NCBI RefSeq assembly: GCF_024172085.1 | Contig: NZ_JAMZDZ010000001.1 | Coordinates: forward strand, 7,378,001 to 7,442,000 | Direction: 5' to 3' | DNA from: Hamadaea flava | Lineage (GTDB): Bacteria > Actinomycetota > Actinomycetes > Mycobacteriales > Micromonosporaceae | Length of the DNA: 64,000 bases | Shown: positions 8,754 to 18,041 of the stretch, piece by piece | Layout: each line of letters opens with the position of its first letter | Numbering within the stretch: position 1 is the first letter of the stretch | The notes under the pieces: generated by a model | Seen by the model: the letters and a program-made list of their open reading frames with translations, nothing else | The model's database searches: none | Told to the model about the DNA's origin: nothing | Made by a program: the position numbers and the translations under genes

Positions 8754-10696
8754 AGACGCCTCTCCGGCGACCGGGGCTGACCGTCGCACTCGTCATGGCA
8801 CTCGCCACGACGGTGCTCACGGCGGTCGGCCCCGCCCCCGCCCAAGCGGCCGACACGGTCACCTGCGCACCGCAGGCGACGGTCTTCGCCGCCGACACCG
8901 CCGGCAGATTGTGGCGGTATCCGCTCACCAATCCGGGCAATGCCAGCTCGAGCTGGTCCGCCCGCAGCCAGATCGGCAACGGCTGGCAGACCTACGGCCG
9001 CGTCCTCGGCGGACCCGGCGGACGGGTCTACGGGATCAAGTCCAGCGGCCTGTTCCGTTACCGGTGGACCGGCAGCGCCTGGGAGGTCGTCAACGGCAGC
9101 CCCGCGGTGAACATCAGCACCGGCTTCACGCAGTACGCCACCGCGAGCTTCCGCGACAAGATCACCGTCGACGAGCGCGGCGACTTCTTCGCCGTCGACG
9201 GCAACGGAAAGCTGCGAACCTTCCGCTACAACGAGGCCACGAGCAGTTGGACCTTCTCCGGTCGGCTGCTGGACAGCGACTGGGGCAAGTACAACCTCAT
9301 CGTCGCCGCCGGAGCCGGGGTGCTATACGCCCGCAATGCCACCACGGGCAGCTTCTACCGGTTCCGGTACGAGGCCGACAGCCAGCGCTGGATCGAGTAC
9401 AACGTCCTCGTCGGCACCGGCTGGCAGGTCTTCACCAAGGGCATCTTCTCGGTCGGCGGGGACACCCTGTTCGGCATCAAGGCCGACGGAACGCTGTCCC
9501 AGTACCGGTTCCGTGAGGACACCCACGCCTGGGTCATCTCCGGTCATCTGGCCGGAAGCGGCTGGGCGGGGTTCGCCAACGTCCTCGCGGTGACCGACAC
9601 CTGCCGGCTGGCCGTCTCCCACGTGCCGGACCGGCCCGCCGTGTCCGTGACGCGCAACGCGCCGACCACGATCACGCAGGCCGCTTCGACCTCCATCGAG
9701 CTGGCCTACACCGACAACATCGGCCATCTGATGCACGGGCGGATGAGCCCGGACAACTTCAGCTCGCTCCAGCTCACCCCGATCTCCGGCAACGAGGGAT
9801 TCAGTGGGCGACCGGCTCTGTCCGAGACCACCGCGAACCTCGTCCGCGTCACCGCCCGCAACCTCAACAGCGACATCTGGACGCTGACCCAGTCCAGCGC
9901 GGGCAGCCCGGGCTGGAGCGCCTGGACCGACCTCGGTGGCCGGATGTCGTCCGCACCAGCGGTGGTGCGCCTGTCCAACCAGCGTGAGGTGATCTTCGCC
10001 GTCGACGCCGGCGGCGCTCTGTGGGCGCGCTGGCAGGACCCGGTGCAAGCCGATCTGCTCGCCTGGCGCAAACTCGGCGGCACCGCTCTCGCGGGCACCC
10101 CGGTGGCCGTTCCGCTGGCCGACGCCGCCGCGATGGTCTTCGTCACCGACACCACCGGCGCGCTGCAGGCGGCCCGCTACTCGGGCGGGACGCTGCAACC
10201 GTGGACCAACCTCGGCGGTGGTTCCACCGAGCCGCCGTCGGTCATCACACTGCCCGGTTACCACCTGCGGCTGTTCTCTCGCGACGCCACCGGCCGGGTG
10301 GTGACGACGGCGGCCGACTCGACCGGCGTCTTCGGCAGCGAGTGGGCTCCGGTCGGCGGCACGGCGACGACTCCGGCCGGAGCACCGAGCGCGCTGCTGA
10401 GCCCGGTCACCGGACGGATCGGCGTGTTCGTCCGCGGCACCGACGGCTACATCCACTACGCGCCCGAGACGGCACAGGGCTCCGGCGTCTGGGGCGACTG
10501 GATTCCAGCGCAGGAGATGTTCGAGACGTACGCCACCGACCCGACCGCGTTCGGCTTCCGCAACGCCAACGGCGCCAACGCGGCGTACGTGGTGCGAACT
10601 GCGGCGCAGACGGTGCGGCTCTACACGGTGCAGGAACCGATGAACCTCACGCCGTTCGGCACGCAGTACCCGTCCGCGAGCGCCGAACAGCCGTAG
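8750..10696 (+). CDS. secreted two-propeller lectin-like protein (tachylectin-like N part)
   Basis: 648 residues from the ATG at 8750, chosen because it gives a clean signal peptide (basic start, hydrophobic core, cut after PAQAA) and overlaps the stop of a short upstream frame; an in-frame GTG at 8711 would put odd residues before the signal. The N-terminal half (about 30-290) carries repeats of the form GWQxFxxxLxxxGGxLYGIKxDGxLxxYR, as in tachylectin-type propellers. The C-terminal half (from YTDNIGHLMHGRMSPDN) is homologous to the C-terminal domain of the two preceding secreted genes, here joined to a different N-terminal module. Probably a glycan-binding exported protein; no catalytic site recognised. 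Confidence 0.8.
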   Translation: MKTPLRRPGLTVALVMALATTVLTAVGPAPAQAADTVTCAPQATVFAADTAGRLWRYPLTNPGNASSSWSARSQIGNGWQTYGRVLGGPGGRVYGIKSSGLFRYRWTGSAWEVVNGSPAVNISTGFTQYATASFRDKITVDERGDFFAVDGNGKLRTFRYNEATSSWTFSGRLLDSDWGKYNLIVAAGAGVLYARNATTGSFYRFRYEADSQRWIEYNVLVGTGWQVFTKGIFSVGGDTLFGIKADGTLSQYRFREDTHAWVISGHLAGSGWAGFANVLAVTDTCRLAVSHVPDRPAVSVTRNAPTTITQAASTSIELAYTDNIGHLMHGRMSPDNFSSLQLTPISGNEGFSGRPALSETTANLVRVTARNLNSDIWTLTQSSAGSPGWSAWTDLGGRMSSAPAVVRLSNQREVIFAVDAGGALWARWQDPVQADLLAWRKLGGTALAGTPVAVPLADAAAMVFVTDTTGALQAARYSGGTLQPWTNLGGGSTEPPSVITLPGYHLRLFSRDATGRVVTTAADSTGVFGSEWAPVGGTATTPAGAPSALLSPVTGRIGVFVRGTDGYIHYAPETAQGSGVWGDWIPAQEMFETYATDPTAFGFRNANGANAAYVVRTAAQTVRLYTVQEPMNLTPFGTQYPSASAEQP

Positions 10697-10712
10697 GCGG
10701 CTGCGACGACGT

Positions 10713-10752
10713 GTTCTTCGGCCGCTGACGTCCAGTTCAGAGGCCGAAGAAC
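10713..10752. terminator. hairpin between convergent genes
   Basis: 11-bp inverted repeat (10713-10723 with 10742-10752; GTTCTTCGGCC and its complement) with an 18-base loop. It spans the 14 bases after the plus-strand gene and the last codons of the minus-strand regulator, so it can serve both directions. One arm lies inside coding sequence. Confidence 0.45.
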
Positions 10753-13637
10753 GCGGCGTACATGGGGGAGCGGAAACCGGTGAGGCGCTTCAGTTCCGCG
10801 TATGCCTCCTCCGCCGGCTGATGCGCTCGCGGGTCGTCGCCGGACGCGACGGCCATCGCGTGCGTGGCGACCGCCCGCAGATACCGGTCGCCGATCCGCC
10901 CGGCCAGGTCGCGGGCGGCGGCGGCATCGTCGACCGCGTCGCCCCGCCCGACGCTCAGTCGGACCGCGCAGCGGGCCAGCGTCGCCTCACACTGAGTCGG
11001 CAGATCCCCGGTCGTCGCGGTCAGCTCGATCGTCTCGGCCAGTGTCCGCTGGGCCGCGACCGCGTCGCCGAGCCGGAACTCCAGCTGACCCAGCATGGCC
11101 AGCGCGGCGCCCTCCACCCCGGTCGCGTTGATCCGCCGGGCGATCTCCAGCGCCTCCCGGACCCCGACCAGCGCCTGCCGCTGACGGCCCGCGTCGAACC
11201 GCGCGTCGGCCATGTTGCTCAGGCTGGCCGCCACATGCAGCGGTGTGCCGTGCGTACGCCGCAGCCGCAGCGCCTGGTCGTGGCACCGCAGCGCCTGCCG
11301 TGGATCACCCCGCAGATAGAACAGGTTTCCCAACGCGTCCAGGCAGCCCGACCGCCGAAGCTGATCGCCGAGCCGCCCGGCCAGCTGCGCACCCGACCGC
11401 AGGTCGGCCTCGGCGCCGACGGCGTCTCCACCCGCCTGCCGGAGCTTGGCCCGGTAGTACAGGGTCACCGCATGCTCTGTGGTCAGGTCCAGCGCCGCCG
11501 TCATGGCCAGGCTGCGCTCGATGAGCCGGTGCGCCTCGGCCGGCGCGCCGCCGCGCCAGAACAACGCATAGCTCAGCCACGCCAGGCGTACCGCTGGGCG
11601 GGTGGCCACGCCGCCGATTTCGCTGGCCCGGGTCACGGCGGCGGCGATGTTCGGCTGCTCGGCGTCCAGCCAGGCCGGCACCTCGGCGGCGTTGCCCGGC
11701 AACGGCGACCATGGCGGCGACCAGGGCCCGTCCGGTGCCGGACGGACCGGATCCGATGGGGAGTTCGCCGGTGTCCAACCACCGTTGAGCAGCGCCGTCG
11801 CGTGCTCCACCGCGAACGCGTACGACTCGATCAGCCGCACCAGCGCCGCCGCCCGCTCCGGCGCGCTCTCCCGTGCCCGCGCGTCCTCCCCGGCGAGGAT
11901 CCGCAGCAGATCGTGCAGCTCGTAGCGGCCCGGCAGCCGCGGCTCCAGCAGCCGCTGATCGGCCAGCGTCTCCAGCACCTCATGCGCCTGCCGGGGCGCG
12001 ACGCCGAGCAGCGCCGCGGTCGCCCCGACCGTCACCACCGCCAGCGGCACCTCGCCGATCAGGCGGAACGCGCGAGCGCACAACTGCTCATGCGGGCCGC
12101 CCTCCGACAACGGCTCATACCCCAGCCGCAAGGTCCGCCGGACGCCGACGTCGTCATAGGACAGCTCGTCCAGCCGCCGGGCCGGGTCGTCGAGCCGCTC
12201 CACGAACGCCTGCAACGGCCACCCCGGCCGGCTCGCCAACCGGGCTGCCGCGATCCGCAGGGCCAGCGGCAGGTTTCCGCACAGCTCGGCCACCCGCCGA
12301 GCCCCGCCGGGATCGGCCGCGATCCGCTGCCCAGCCCCGGCCTGCCCCAGCAGCTCGACCGCGTCCCGCTCGGCCAGCACCTCCACCGCCAGGTGCCGGC
12401 CACGGGGGAGCGTGGCGAGATGTCGGCGGCTCGTGATCACCGCCGCCGCCGGACCGGCCGGCAACAGGTCCGCGACCTGCGCGGCACTGTCGGCGTTGTC
12501 CAGCACCAGCAGCAGCCGCCGGTGCGCGGTGTGCCGGCGGAACGCGGCGGCCGCCTCGGCCTCCTCACTGGGCACAGCAGCAGCTGGTACGCCGAGCGCC
12601 CGCAGCAACCGGGCGATCGCGTCGACCGGGCGTACGGGGATCGCACCCGTCTTGGCCCCCCGCAGGTCGAGGTAGAGCACGCCGTCGGGAAACCGAGCCG
12701 CCAGCTGATGGGCGACGTGCACCGCCAGCGCCGACTTGCCCACCCCACCGGGCCCGTGCAGGGCGACGACCGATCCGGCGTCGCCGTGCAGATCCTGCAG
12801 AATCGTCGCCGTCTCCGCCGCCCGCCCCACGAACGGCTCCACCGCCGGGGGCAGGTCGTGCACGGCCGGTCGGCTGGACACCGTCGCGACCGGATCACGA
12901 TGGTGCAGGATGTCGTCGTGCAGCCGCTGCAATCGCGGCCCCGGATCCAGCCCGGTCTGCTCGACCAGGACCCGCCGCGCCGTCCGGTAGGCGTCCAGCG
13001 CACCGGGCACGTCGCCCAGCCGATACAGCCCGAACATCAGCTGCTCCCAGGCCCGCTGCCGGAGCGGGTCGTCGTCGAGCAGCGCACGCGACAGGCGTAC
13101 CGCCTCGGCGATGGCGCCGTCGCGCAGCGTCGCCTCGGCCAGATCCTCCGCCACGAGCATCCGCCGTTCCCGCAGCAAGCCGATCCGGCGCGTCAGCAGC
13201 GGCGACGGCGGTACGTCGGCCAGCGGCTCGCCGCGCCACAAGCCCGCCGCCTCGCTCAGCTCCGCCCGAGCCCGGGTCGTGTCGCCGGACGACAGGTACG
13301 CCCGGCCGCGTTCGGCGGCGGCGTCGAACCGCTCCACATCCCGTTCGTCCGGCCGCACCCGCACCAGATATCCGCCGCTGCGGGCGGCGATGCGCGGCGG
13401 CGTACCCGGTTCCTCCAGCAGCCGCCGCAGCCGCAGCACATAGGTACGCACATTGGCCGCGGCCGACGCGGGCGGATCCGCGTCCCACAACGCCGCCATC
13501 AGGTCGGCGGCGGTCAACGCCTCGTTGGGCCACAGCAACAGCGCGGACAGGACCGTGCGCTGCTTGGCGGACGGCAGCGGCACCGGTTGTCCGGCGGTGT
13601 TCTCGACCGTCAACGGACCGAGCAGGTTGAACCGCAT
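10737..13637 (-). CDS. AfsR/SARP-type regulator with NB-ARC ATPase and TPR repeats
   Basis: 966 residues. Layout: OmpR-like winged helix (about 2-95), bacterial transcriptional activation domain BTAD (about 100-245), NB-ARC/STAND ATPase (about 255-600; P-loop GPGGVGKSA, hydrophobic-Asp strand LLLVLDNAD, sensor VITSRR) and TPR-type helices to the end. Such proteins activate target promoters, classically of secondary metabolism, when the STAND part is triggered. ATG at 13637 preferred: AAAGG lies 11 bases upstream, while a TTG nine bases earlier has almost no spacing. It is divergent from another SARP-like gene, with only 41 bases between the starts, so the two promoters must overlap. Confidence 0.9.
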   Translation of the reverse strand: MRFNLLGPLTVENTAGQPVPLPSAKQRTVLSALLLWPNEALTAADLMAALWDADPPASAAANVRTYVLRLRRLLEEPGTPPRIAARSGGYLVRVRPDERDVERFDAAAERGRAYLSSGDTTRARAELSEAAGLWRGEPLADVPPSPLLTRRIGLLRERRMLVAEDLAEATLRDGAIAEAVRLSRALLDDDPLRQRAWEQLMFGLYRLGDVPGALDAYRTARRVLVEQTGLDPGPRLQRLHDDILHHRDPVATVSSRPAVHDLPPAVEPFVGRAAETATILQDLHGDAGSVVALHGPGGVGKSALAVHVAHQLAARFPDGVLYLDLRGAKTGAIPVRPVDAIARLLRALGVPAAAVPSEEAEAAAAFRRHTAHRRLLLVLDNADSAAQVADLLPAGPAAAVITSRRHLATLPRGRHLAVEVLAERDAVELLGQAGAGQRIAADPGGARRVAELCGNLPLALRIAAARLASRPGWPLQAFVERLDDPARRLDELSYDDVGVRRTLRLGYEPLSEGGPHEQLCARAFRLIGEVPLAVVTVGATAALLGVAPRQAHEVLETLADQRLLEPRLPGRYELHDLLRILAGEDARARESAPERAAALVRLIESYAFAVEHATALLNGGWTPANSPSDPVRPAPDGPWSPPWSPLPGNAAEVPAWLDAEQPNIAAAVTRASEIGGVATRPAVRLAWLSYALFWRGGAPAEAHRLIERSLAMTAALDLTTEHAVTLYYRAKLRQAGGDAVGAEADLRSGAQLAGRLGDQLRRSGCLDALGNLFYLRGDPRQALRCHDQALRLRRTHGTPLHVAASLSNMADARFDAGRQRQALVGVREALEIARRINATGVEGAALAMLGQLEFRLGDAVAAQRTLAETIELTATTGDLPTQCEATLARCAVRLSVGRGDAVDDAAAARDLAGRIGDRYLRAVATHAMAVASGDDPRAHQPAEEAYAELKRLTGFRSPMYAAFFGL

Positions 13638-13666
13638 CGAACCCAAAGCCTTTCGCCTGCGCCTTG

Positions 13667-13672
13667 TAGCAT
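13667..13672 (+). promoter_or_regulatory. -10 box TAGCAT, leaderless spacing
   Basis: TAGCAT, six bases, then the GTG of the plus-strand regulator. No ribosome-binding site lies between, so the message probably starts on the GTG. The box is inside the 41-base gap between the two divergent regulators. Confidence 0.5.
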
Positions 13673-13678
13673 CAGCGG

Positions 13679-16600
13679 GTGCCGAGAGCGACCTGGGGAA
13701 GCTCGCCGGAGCCGTTGGCCGGGCTACTGCGGCGGTTACGCGAACAGCTCAACCTCACCCAGCAGCAACTGGCCACAGCCGCTGTGGTCAGTGTGGCCGC
13801 GATCCGGGATCTGGAACAGGGGCGTACGCATACTCCGCGTACAAAGACCGTCCAAGTGCTGGCAGAGTACTTCCGCCAGGCCGGGGTCGACGGCGACGCC
13901 TTGCTGGCCCGGGTCGCGCCGGCCATCCCCGCTGCACGCCGATCGACCGCCGAACCGGTGGACACCGGACCGCTGACGGTGGCGGTACTCGGCCCGCTGC
14001 GGATCGCCCGGGGTTCCGTCGAGGTGAAGCTCGGCTCGGACAAGCTGCGCTGCCTGCTGGCCCGGCTGGCGCTGGCCGCCGGGACGGCGGTCGGCCGGGA
14101 AGAACTGATGGACCTGCTGTGGGGCCCGACCCGCCCACCGTCGGCCACCAACCTGCTGCACGGCTACCTCGGCCGGCTGCGGCGACTGTGGACCGGCGAC
14201 GACGGGGCACCGGTCCTCGCCGCCGCCGGCCGCGGATACCGGCTCGACTTGACCGCCGACACCCTGGACCTGCTGCGATTTCGCCAGCTCGCCGAGGCCG
14301 GTGCGGCGACCGCCGCCGCCGATCCCGCCCAAGCGCTCGGGCAACTGCTCGCCGCCGCCCGGCTGTGGCGCGGCGAGACCGACGTCGAGCAACTGCGCGA
14401 CAGTCCGCTGATCGCCGCCCTGACCGAGCAGTACGCCACCGTGCTGTGTCAGGCCGCCGCGCTCGGCCGGCGCCTCGGCGAGACCGACCAGGTGTTGCCG
14501 CTGCTGCGCGACCTCGCCGATCGGCTGGAACTGCACGAACCGCTGTACGCCGAACTCGTCGCGACGGCGGCGGCCGCCGGACGGCAGGCCGAAGCGCTGG
14601 CGGCGTACGACCGCATTCGGCGGGCACTGTCCACACAGCTCGGCGTCGACCCTGGCGTCCACCTGCGACAGACGCACGAGGACGCGCTTCGGCCCCGGGC
14701 CGCGACAGTCGCTGACGCAGATCAGCCCAGCCCGCCGATCCGTCAAGTCCCCGCCGGGCCGACGGACCTCGTCGGCCGCCACGCCGAGCTGGACCGCATC
14801 GACACGGTGCTCGCCCCGACCGGCGACCTGACGGTGCGGCTGGTGCTGATCAGCGGCCCGGCCGGGGTCGGCAAGACCGCCCTGGCGCTGACAGCGGCGC
14901 AGCGGCTCAGCTCGCGCTACCCCGACGGGCAGCTCTACGCCGACTTGCGCAGCGGCAGCAGCGAGCCGGTCGCGCCGATGGACGTGCTCGGCCGGTTCCT
15001 GCGTGCGCTCGGCGTACCGGCCCGGCGGGTGGGCGCGGACGAGGCCGAGGCGTCGGCCCTGCTGCGCAGTGTGCTCGCGGATCGCCGGATGCTGCTGGTC
15101 CTGGACAACGTCCGCGACGCGGCCGCGGTACGCACCCTGGCACCCGGTCCGGGCGGCTGCGACGTGCTCGTCACGAGCCGCCAACGGCTGCCCGACCTGC
15201 CCGCGACCACGGTCGTCGACCTGTCGACGCTGTCGGTCGCCGACTCCATCGAGCTCATGGACGCGACCGTGGGCGCGGGCCGCATGTCGGCCGACCCGGC
15301 CTCGGCCGACGAACTGGCCGTCGCCTGTGGACAATGGCCGCTGGCCTTGCGCATCGCCGCCGGTCGGCTGGCCAGCCGACCCGCCTGGACCGCTGCGGAG
15401 CTGGCCCGGCGGCTGCGCGACGCGAACCAGCGGCTGACCCAGCTGAGCGCCGGAGACTCCAGCGTGCTGGCCAGCTTCCAGCTCAGCTACCAGGATCTGA
15501 GCGAACCCGCCCGGCAGGCGTTCCGGCTGTGCGCGCTGCACCCCGGCGACGACTTCGGCACCGCCGCAGCCGCCGAACTGCTCGGCGTGGACCCCGCCAC
15601 CGCCGACGACGTGCTCGGCGAACTCCTCGACGCGAACATGCTCCTGCAGTACACCGCCGAACGCTTCCGCTTCCACGACCTGCTCGGCCTCTACGCCGCC
15701 CGGCTGCTCGGCGACGAGGACCCGCAGATCGTCGACGCCGCCCGGGACCGCCTGCACCGGTGGTCGCTGCGGATGGCCACCGCCGCCGTCGACCTCATCT
15801 ACCCCTCCGCGATACGGCTCGTCACCGACCGCGACGAAGGCTCCTTCCCCGATCAGGACGCCGCCGTACGCTGGATCGACGCCGAAGCCGGGTCGCTGGT
15901 GGCGCTCGTCGAGCGTACGGCGGGGACCGAATGGCATCGGCTCAGCTGGCTGCTCGCCGAACAACTGCGCGGCTACTTCCTGGTACGTCGGCACGTCGAC
16001 CGGTGGCTGCGTACCGCCGAAGCCGGGCTGCGGGCCGCCACGGCCGACGGCGATCCGACCGGGCAGGCCGTCATGCTGCTGAGCCGGGGCCAGGCGCGAT
16101 GGGTATTGGGCTGGCACGCCCAAGCGTTGGAGGACTTCCGCCGGGGAGAGCAGTTCGCGCATTCCGCCGACTGGCCACCCGCCTCGCCCTACCTGTGGCA
16201 CAACATCGGCGTGATTCACGCCGAGCAGAGCCGGTTCGACGAGGCGGAGTCCGCCTATCGGGAGGCGCTGCGCCGGTGCGGGGAGGATTCGCAGCTGGCC
16301 CCGGTGCGGGCGCTGGCCCTCAACGGGCTCGGTGCCATGTACGCCGACCAGGGCCGGCTCGCCGAGGCCGCCGACTGCCTGGAGGGTGCGGTGCGGATCA
16401 ACGAGGCCGCCGGGCGGACGGAATCGGTCCTGTCCACCCGCGGAAACCTGGGGATGGTGCTGCGCCAGCTGGGCCGCGAGCAGGAGGCCGAGGAACACCT
16501 GCTGGCCGCGCTCGAAGGCTACCGTAAACGCGCCAACCCGCACGGCGAACTGTCCAGCCTGGACGAGATCAGTCAGCTGCACGCCCAGCGCGGCGAGGCC

Positions 16601-17068
16601 GAGGCCGCCGTGGCCACCGCCCAGCGCGGCTACGAACTGGCCGTGCTCGTGCGTGACCAGCGCGCACAAGTGGCCCTGCTGTGCACCCTCGGCGAGGCCC
16701 ACGGCGTCGGCGGCACGACGACCGAGGCGCTGCGCTGCCTCGACGAGGTCCTGACGCTGGCCACCGAACACGGCTACCCCTATTTCGCCGCACGAGCACA
16801 GGTCGCCCTGGCCGGCGTACACCTTGGTGCTGGAGCGCGGGACGCGGCCGCGAGATGCGCGCGAAGCGGCCGGGACCTCGCGGCCGCGCACGATTTCCGG
16901 GTGGTGGAGGCGACCGCGCTCGCCGCGCTGGCCCGCTGCCTGGCCGGCGGTTCCACGGGCGAGGCCGCAGCTGCGGCCGCCGTCGAGGCGTTCCGGGCCA
17001 CCGGGGCCGACGAGCTGGCCGATCGGTTGCGGGACCAGCTGGCGGTGGGCGACACCGACCCGCGGTGA
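13679..17068 (+). CDS. XRE-HTH + SARP/BTAD + NB-ARC + TPR regulator
   Basis: 1129 residues. The N terminus is an XRE-type helix-turn-helix (about 10-70: LREQLNLTQQQLATAA, AIRDLEQGRT), followed by an OmpR-like winged helix (about 100-190), BTAD (about 195-340), NB-ARC ATPase (P-loop GPAGVGKTA at about 393; LLVLDNVRD; VLVTSRQRL) and TPR repeats (about 790-1090). Having two DNA-binding domains in one SARP protein is less common than the plain AfsR layout. Likely a signal-gated transcription activator; the target is unknown. Start GTG is supported by the -10 box six bases upstream (leaderless). The neighbouring divergent gene is a paralogue without the XRE part. Confidence 0.9.
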   Translation: MPRATWGSSPEPLAGLLRRLREQLNLTQQQLATAAVVSVAAIRDLEQGRTHTPRTKTVQVLAEYFRQAGVDGDALLARVAPAIPAARRSTAEPVDTGPLTVAVLGPLRIARGSVEVKLGSDKLRCLLARLALAAGTAVGREELMDLLWGPTRPPSATNLLHGYLGRLRRLWTGDDGAPVLAAAGRGYRLDLTADTLDLLRFRQLAEAGAATAAADPAQALGQLLAAARLWRGETDVEQLRDSPLIAALTEQYATVLCQAAALGRRLGETDQVLPLLRDLADRLELHEPLYAELVATAAAAGRQAEALAAYDRIRRALSTQLGVDPGVHLRQTHEDALRPRAATVADADQPSPPIRQVPAGPTDLVGRHAELDRIDTVLAPTGDLTVRLVLISGPAGVGKTALALTAAQRLSSRYPDGQLYADLRSGSSEPVAPMDVLGRFLRALGVPARRVGADEAEASALLRSVLADRRMLLVLDNVRDAAAVRTLAPGPGGCDVLVTSRQRLPDLPATTVVDLSTLSVADSIELMDATVGAGRMSADPASADELAVACGQWPLALRIAAGRLASRPAWTAAELARRLRDANQRLTQLSAGDSSVLASFQLSYQDLSEPARQAFRLCALHPGDDFGTAAAAELLGVDPATADDVLGELLDANMLLQYTAERFRFHDLLGLYAARLLGDEDPQIVDAARDRLHRWSLRMATAAVDLIYPSAIRLVTDRDEGSFPDQDAAVRWIDAEAGSLVALVERTAGTEWHRLSWLLAEQLRGYFLVRRHVDRWLRTAEAGLRAATADGDPTGQAVMLLSRGQARWVLGWHAQALEDFRRGEQFAHSADWPPASPYLWHNIGVIHAEQSRFDEAESAYREALRRCGEDSQLAPVRALALNGLGAMYADQGRLAEAADCLEGAVRINEAAGRTESVLSTRGNLGMVLRQLGREQEAEEHLLAALEGYRKRANPHGELSSLDEISQLHAQRGEAEAAVATAQRGYELAVLVRDQRAQVALLCTLGEAHGVGGTTTEALRCLDEVLTLATEHGYPYFAARAQVALAGVHLGAGARDAAARCARSGRDLAAAHDFRVVEATALAALARCLAGGSTGEAAAAAAVEAFRATGADELADRLRDQLAVGDTDPR

Positions 17069-17082
17069 CGCCCACCGGCTGA

Positions 17083-17817
17083 TCAGATCCCGCAGGACGA
17101 CGCGGACCAGAGCTTGACCGGGTCGTTCGCGACGTGCGCGTGGTCGCTGTGGTCGGGATATCCCGGCCCGAGGATCTCCCGGAAGCCGTGGTACCGAGCC
17201 TCCTGCGCGAGCTTGCAGAACGACGGCGTCCCCGTCAGGTCGGCCGCGTCGCCGAACAGGTGACGGCTGTTCGACGCCCCACCGACCGCGTTGTTGCACG
17301 CGTAGCTGCGGAACCCGCTGCTGATGGTGATCGGCACACTGCCGAGCGCCTTGCGCAGCGCCTGCAACTTCCACATCGTCACCAGCGCGTTGAACTTCGC
17401 CTGCGTGGCCGAGACCGCCCCGCCGGCCCACGTCGAGTTGCACTTGTTCAACTCGGCGTAACTGAAGTTGATCGGGGTGCAGTCGTTGTCCTGCAACGCG
17501 TAGATCTTGGCGTAGGTGTCCTCCCCGGCGACGCCGTCGGCGGCCAGACCGTACGCCTTCTGGAACCGGACGACCGCGGCCTCGGTGGCCGGGCCGAACT
17601 CTCCGTCGAGCGCGAGCGTCGCGTTGTAGCCGGGGTAGCCGGAGACGCGGATCTGCAACTGCCGTACGTCCTCGCCGCTGGTGCCTTCCTTCAGCACCCG
17701 CGACCAGGTGTAGCAGCCGTCGGCGTGCGCGGGGGCCCCGGCGGCGAAGACTGCCGTGATCGAGGCCGTGAGCGTCATGAAGGCCGCGAGGGCGAGACTG
17801 ATGATCCTTCTGCGCAT
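17083..17817 (-). CDS. secreted M15 peptidase with peptidoglycan-binding domain
   Basis: 244 residues; ATG at 17817 with GGAG five bases upstream gives a clean signal peptide (RRRIISLALAAFMTLTAS, cut near AHADG). Residues about 35-105 are a PG_binding_1 domain (VRQLQIRVSGYPGYNATLALDGEFGP is its core, quoted in parts: VRQLQIR, DGEFGPAT). The C-terminal half is a Peptidase_M15_3 domain with zinc ligands in SRHLFGDAADL and in HSDHAHV. Such enzymes cut peptidoglycan stem peptides or crosslinks outside the membrane. It converges on the SARP regulator with 14 bases between the stops, and diverges from the StrR-like gene. Confidence 0.9.
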   Translation of the reverse strand: MRRRIISLALAAFMTLTASITAVFAAGAPAHADGCYTWSRVLKEGTSGEDVRQLQIRVSGYPGYNATLALDGEFGPATEAAVVRFQKAYGLAADGVAGEDTYAKIYALQDNDCTPINFSYAELNKCNSTWAGGAVSATQAKFNALVTMWKLQALRKALGSVPITISSGFRSYACNNAVGGASNSRHLFGDAADLTGTPSFCKLAQEARYHGFREILGPGYPDHSDHAHVANDPVKLWSASSCGI

Positions 17818-17920
17818 AGATACTCCACGGTGGTGAGTAGCTGCTGTGCCCGACCAGCGCACCTTGCGGGAGATCGCGCGAAAGCGTCAAGGACGTTCAG
17901 GCTCTTCGATGAACACTGCG

Positions 17921-17953
17921 CGCGTGTACGCCGCGTGTACGGCCGTTGTACCT
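17921..17953 (+). promoter_or_regulatory. three 11-bp direct repeats upstream of the StrR-like gene, candidate SARP operator
   Basis: Three consecutive 11-base units: CGCGTGTACGC, CGCGTGTACGG and the degenerate CCGTTGTACCT. The first two share ten bases. Direct repeats at one helical turn are how SARP activators usually bind, just upstream of the -10 region. Possible -10 boxes are AAGATT (17963-17968) or TAGCGT (17973-17978). Two SARP-type genes lie within 7 kb. Operator function is inferred. Confidence 0.4.
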
Positions 17954-18041
17954 GACCAGCCCGAAGATTCGTTAGCGTTCACGCGCACCGGGCAGCACCG
18001 CCGGGTGCCCGTGAAGCGGCGTCCGACAGGAGCACGAATCC

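Noticed and set aside
10821-13976. Long plus-strand open frame opposite the first SARP regulator
   Set aside because: Arg/Pro/Gln-rich antisense translation without domains; the minus-strand frame encodes a full AfsR-type protein.
13736-17890. Very long minus-strand open frame opposite the XRE-SARP gene
   Set aside because: High-GC antisense shadow of low complexity; the plus strand carries all recognisable domains.
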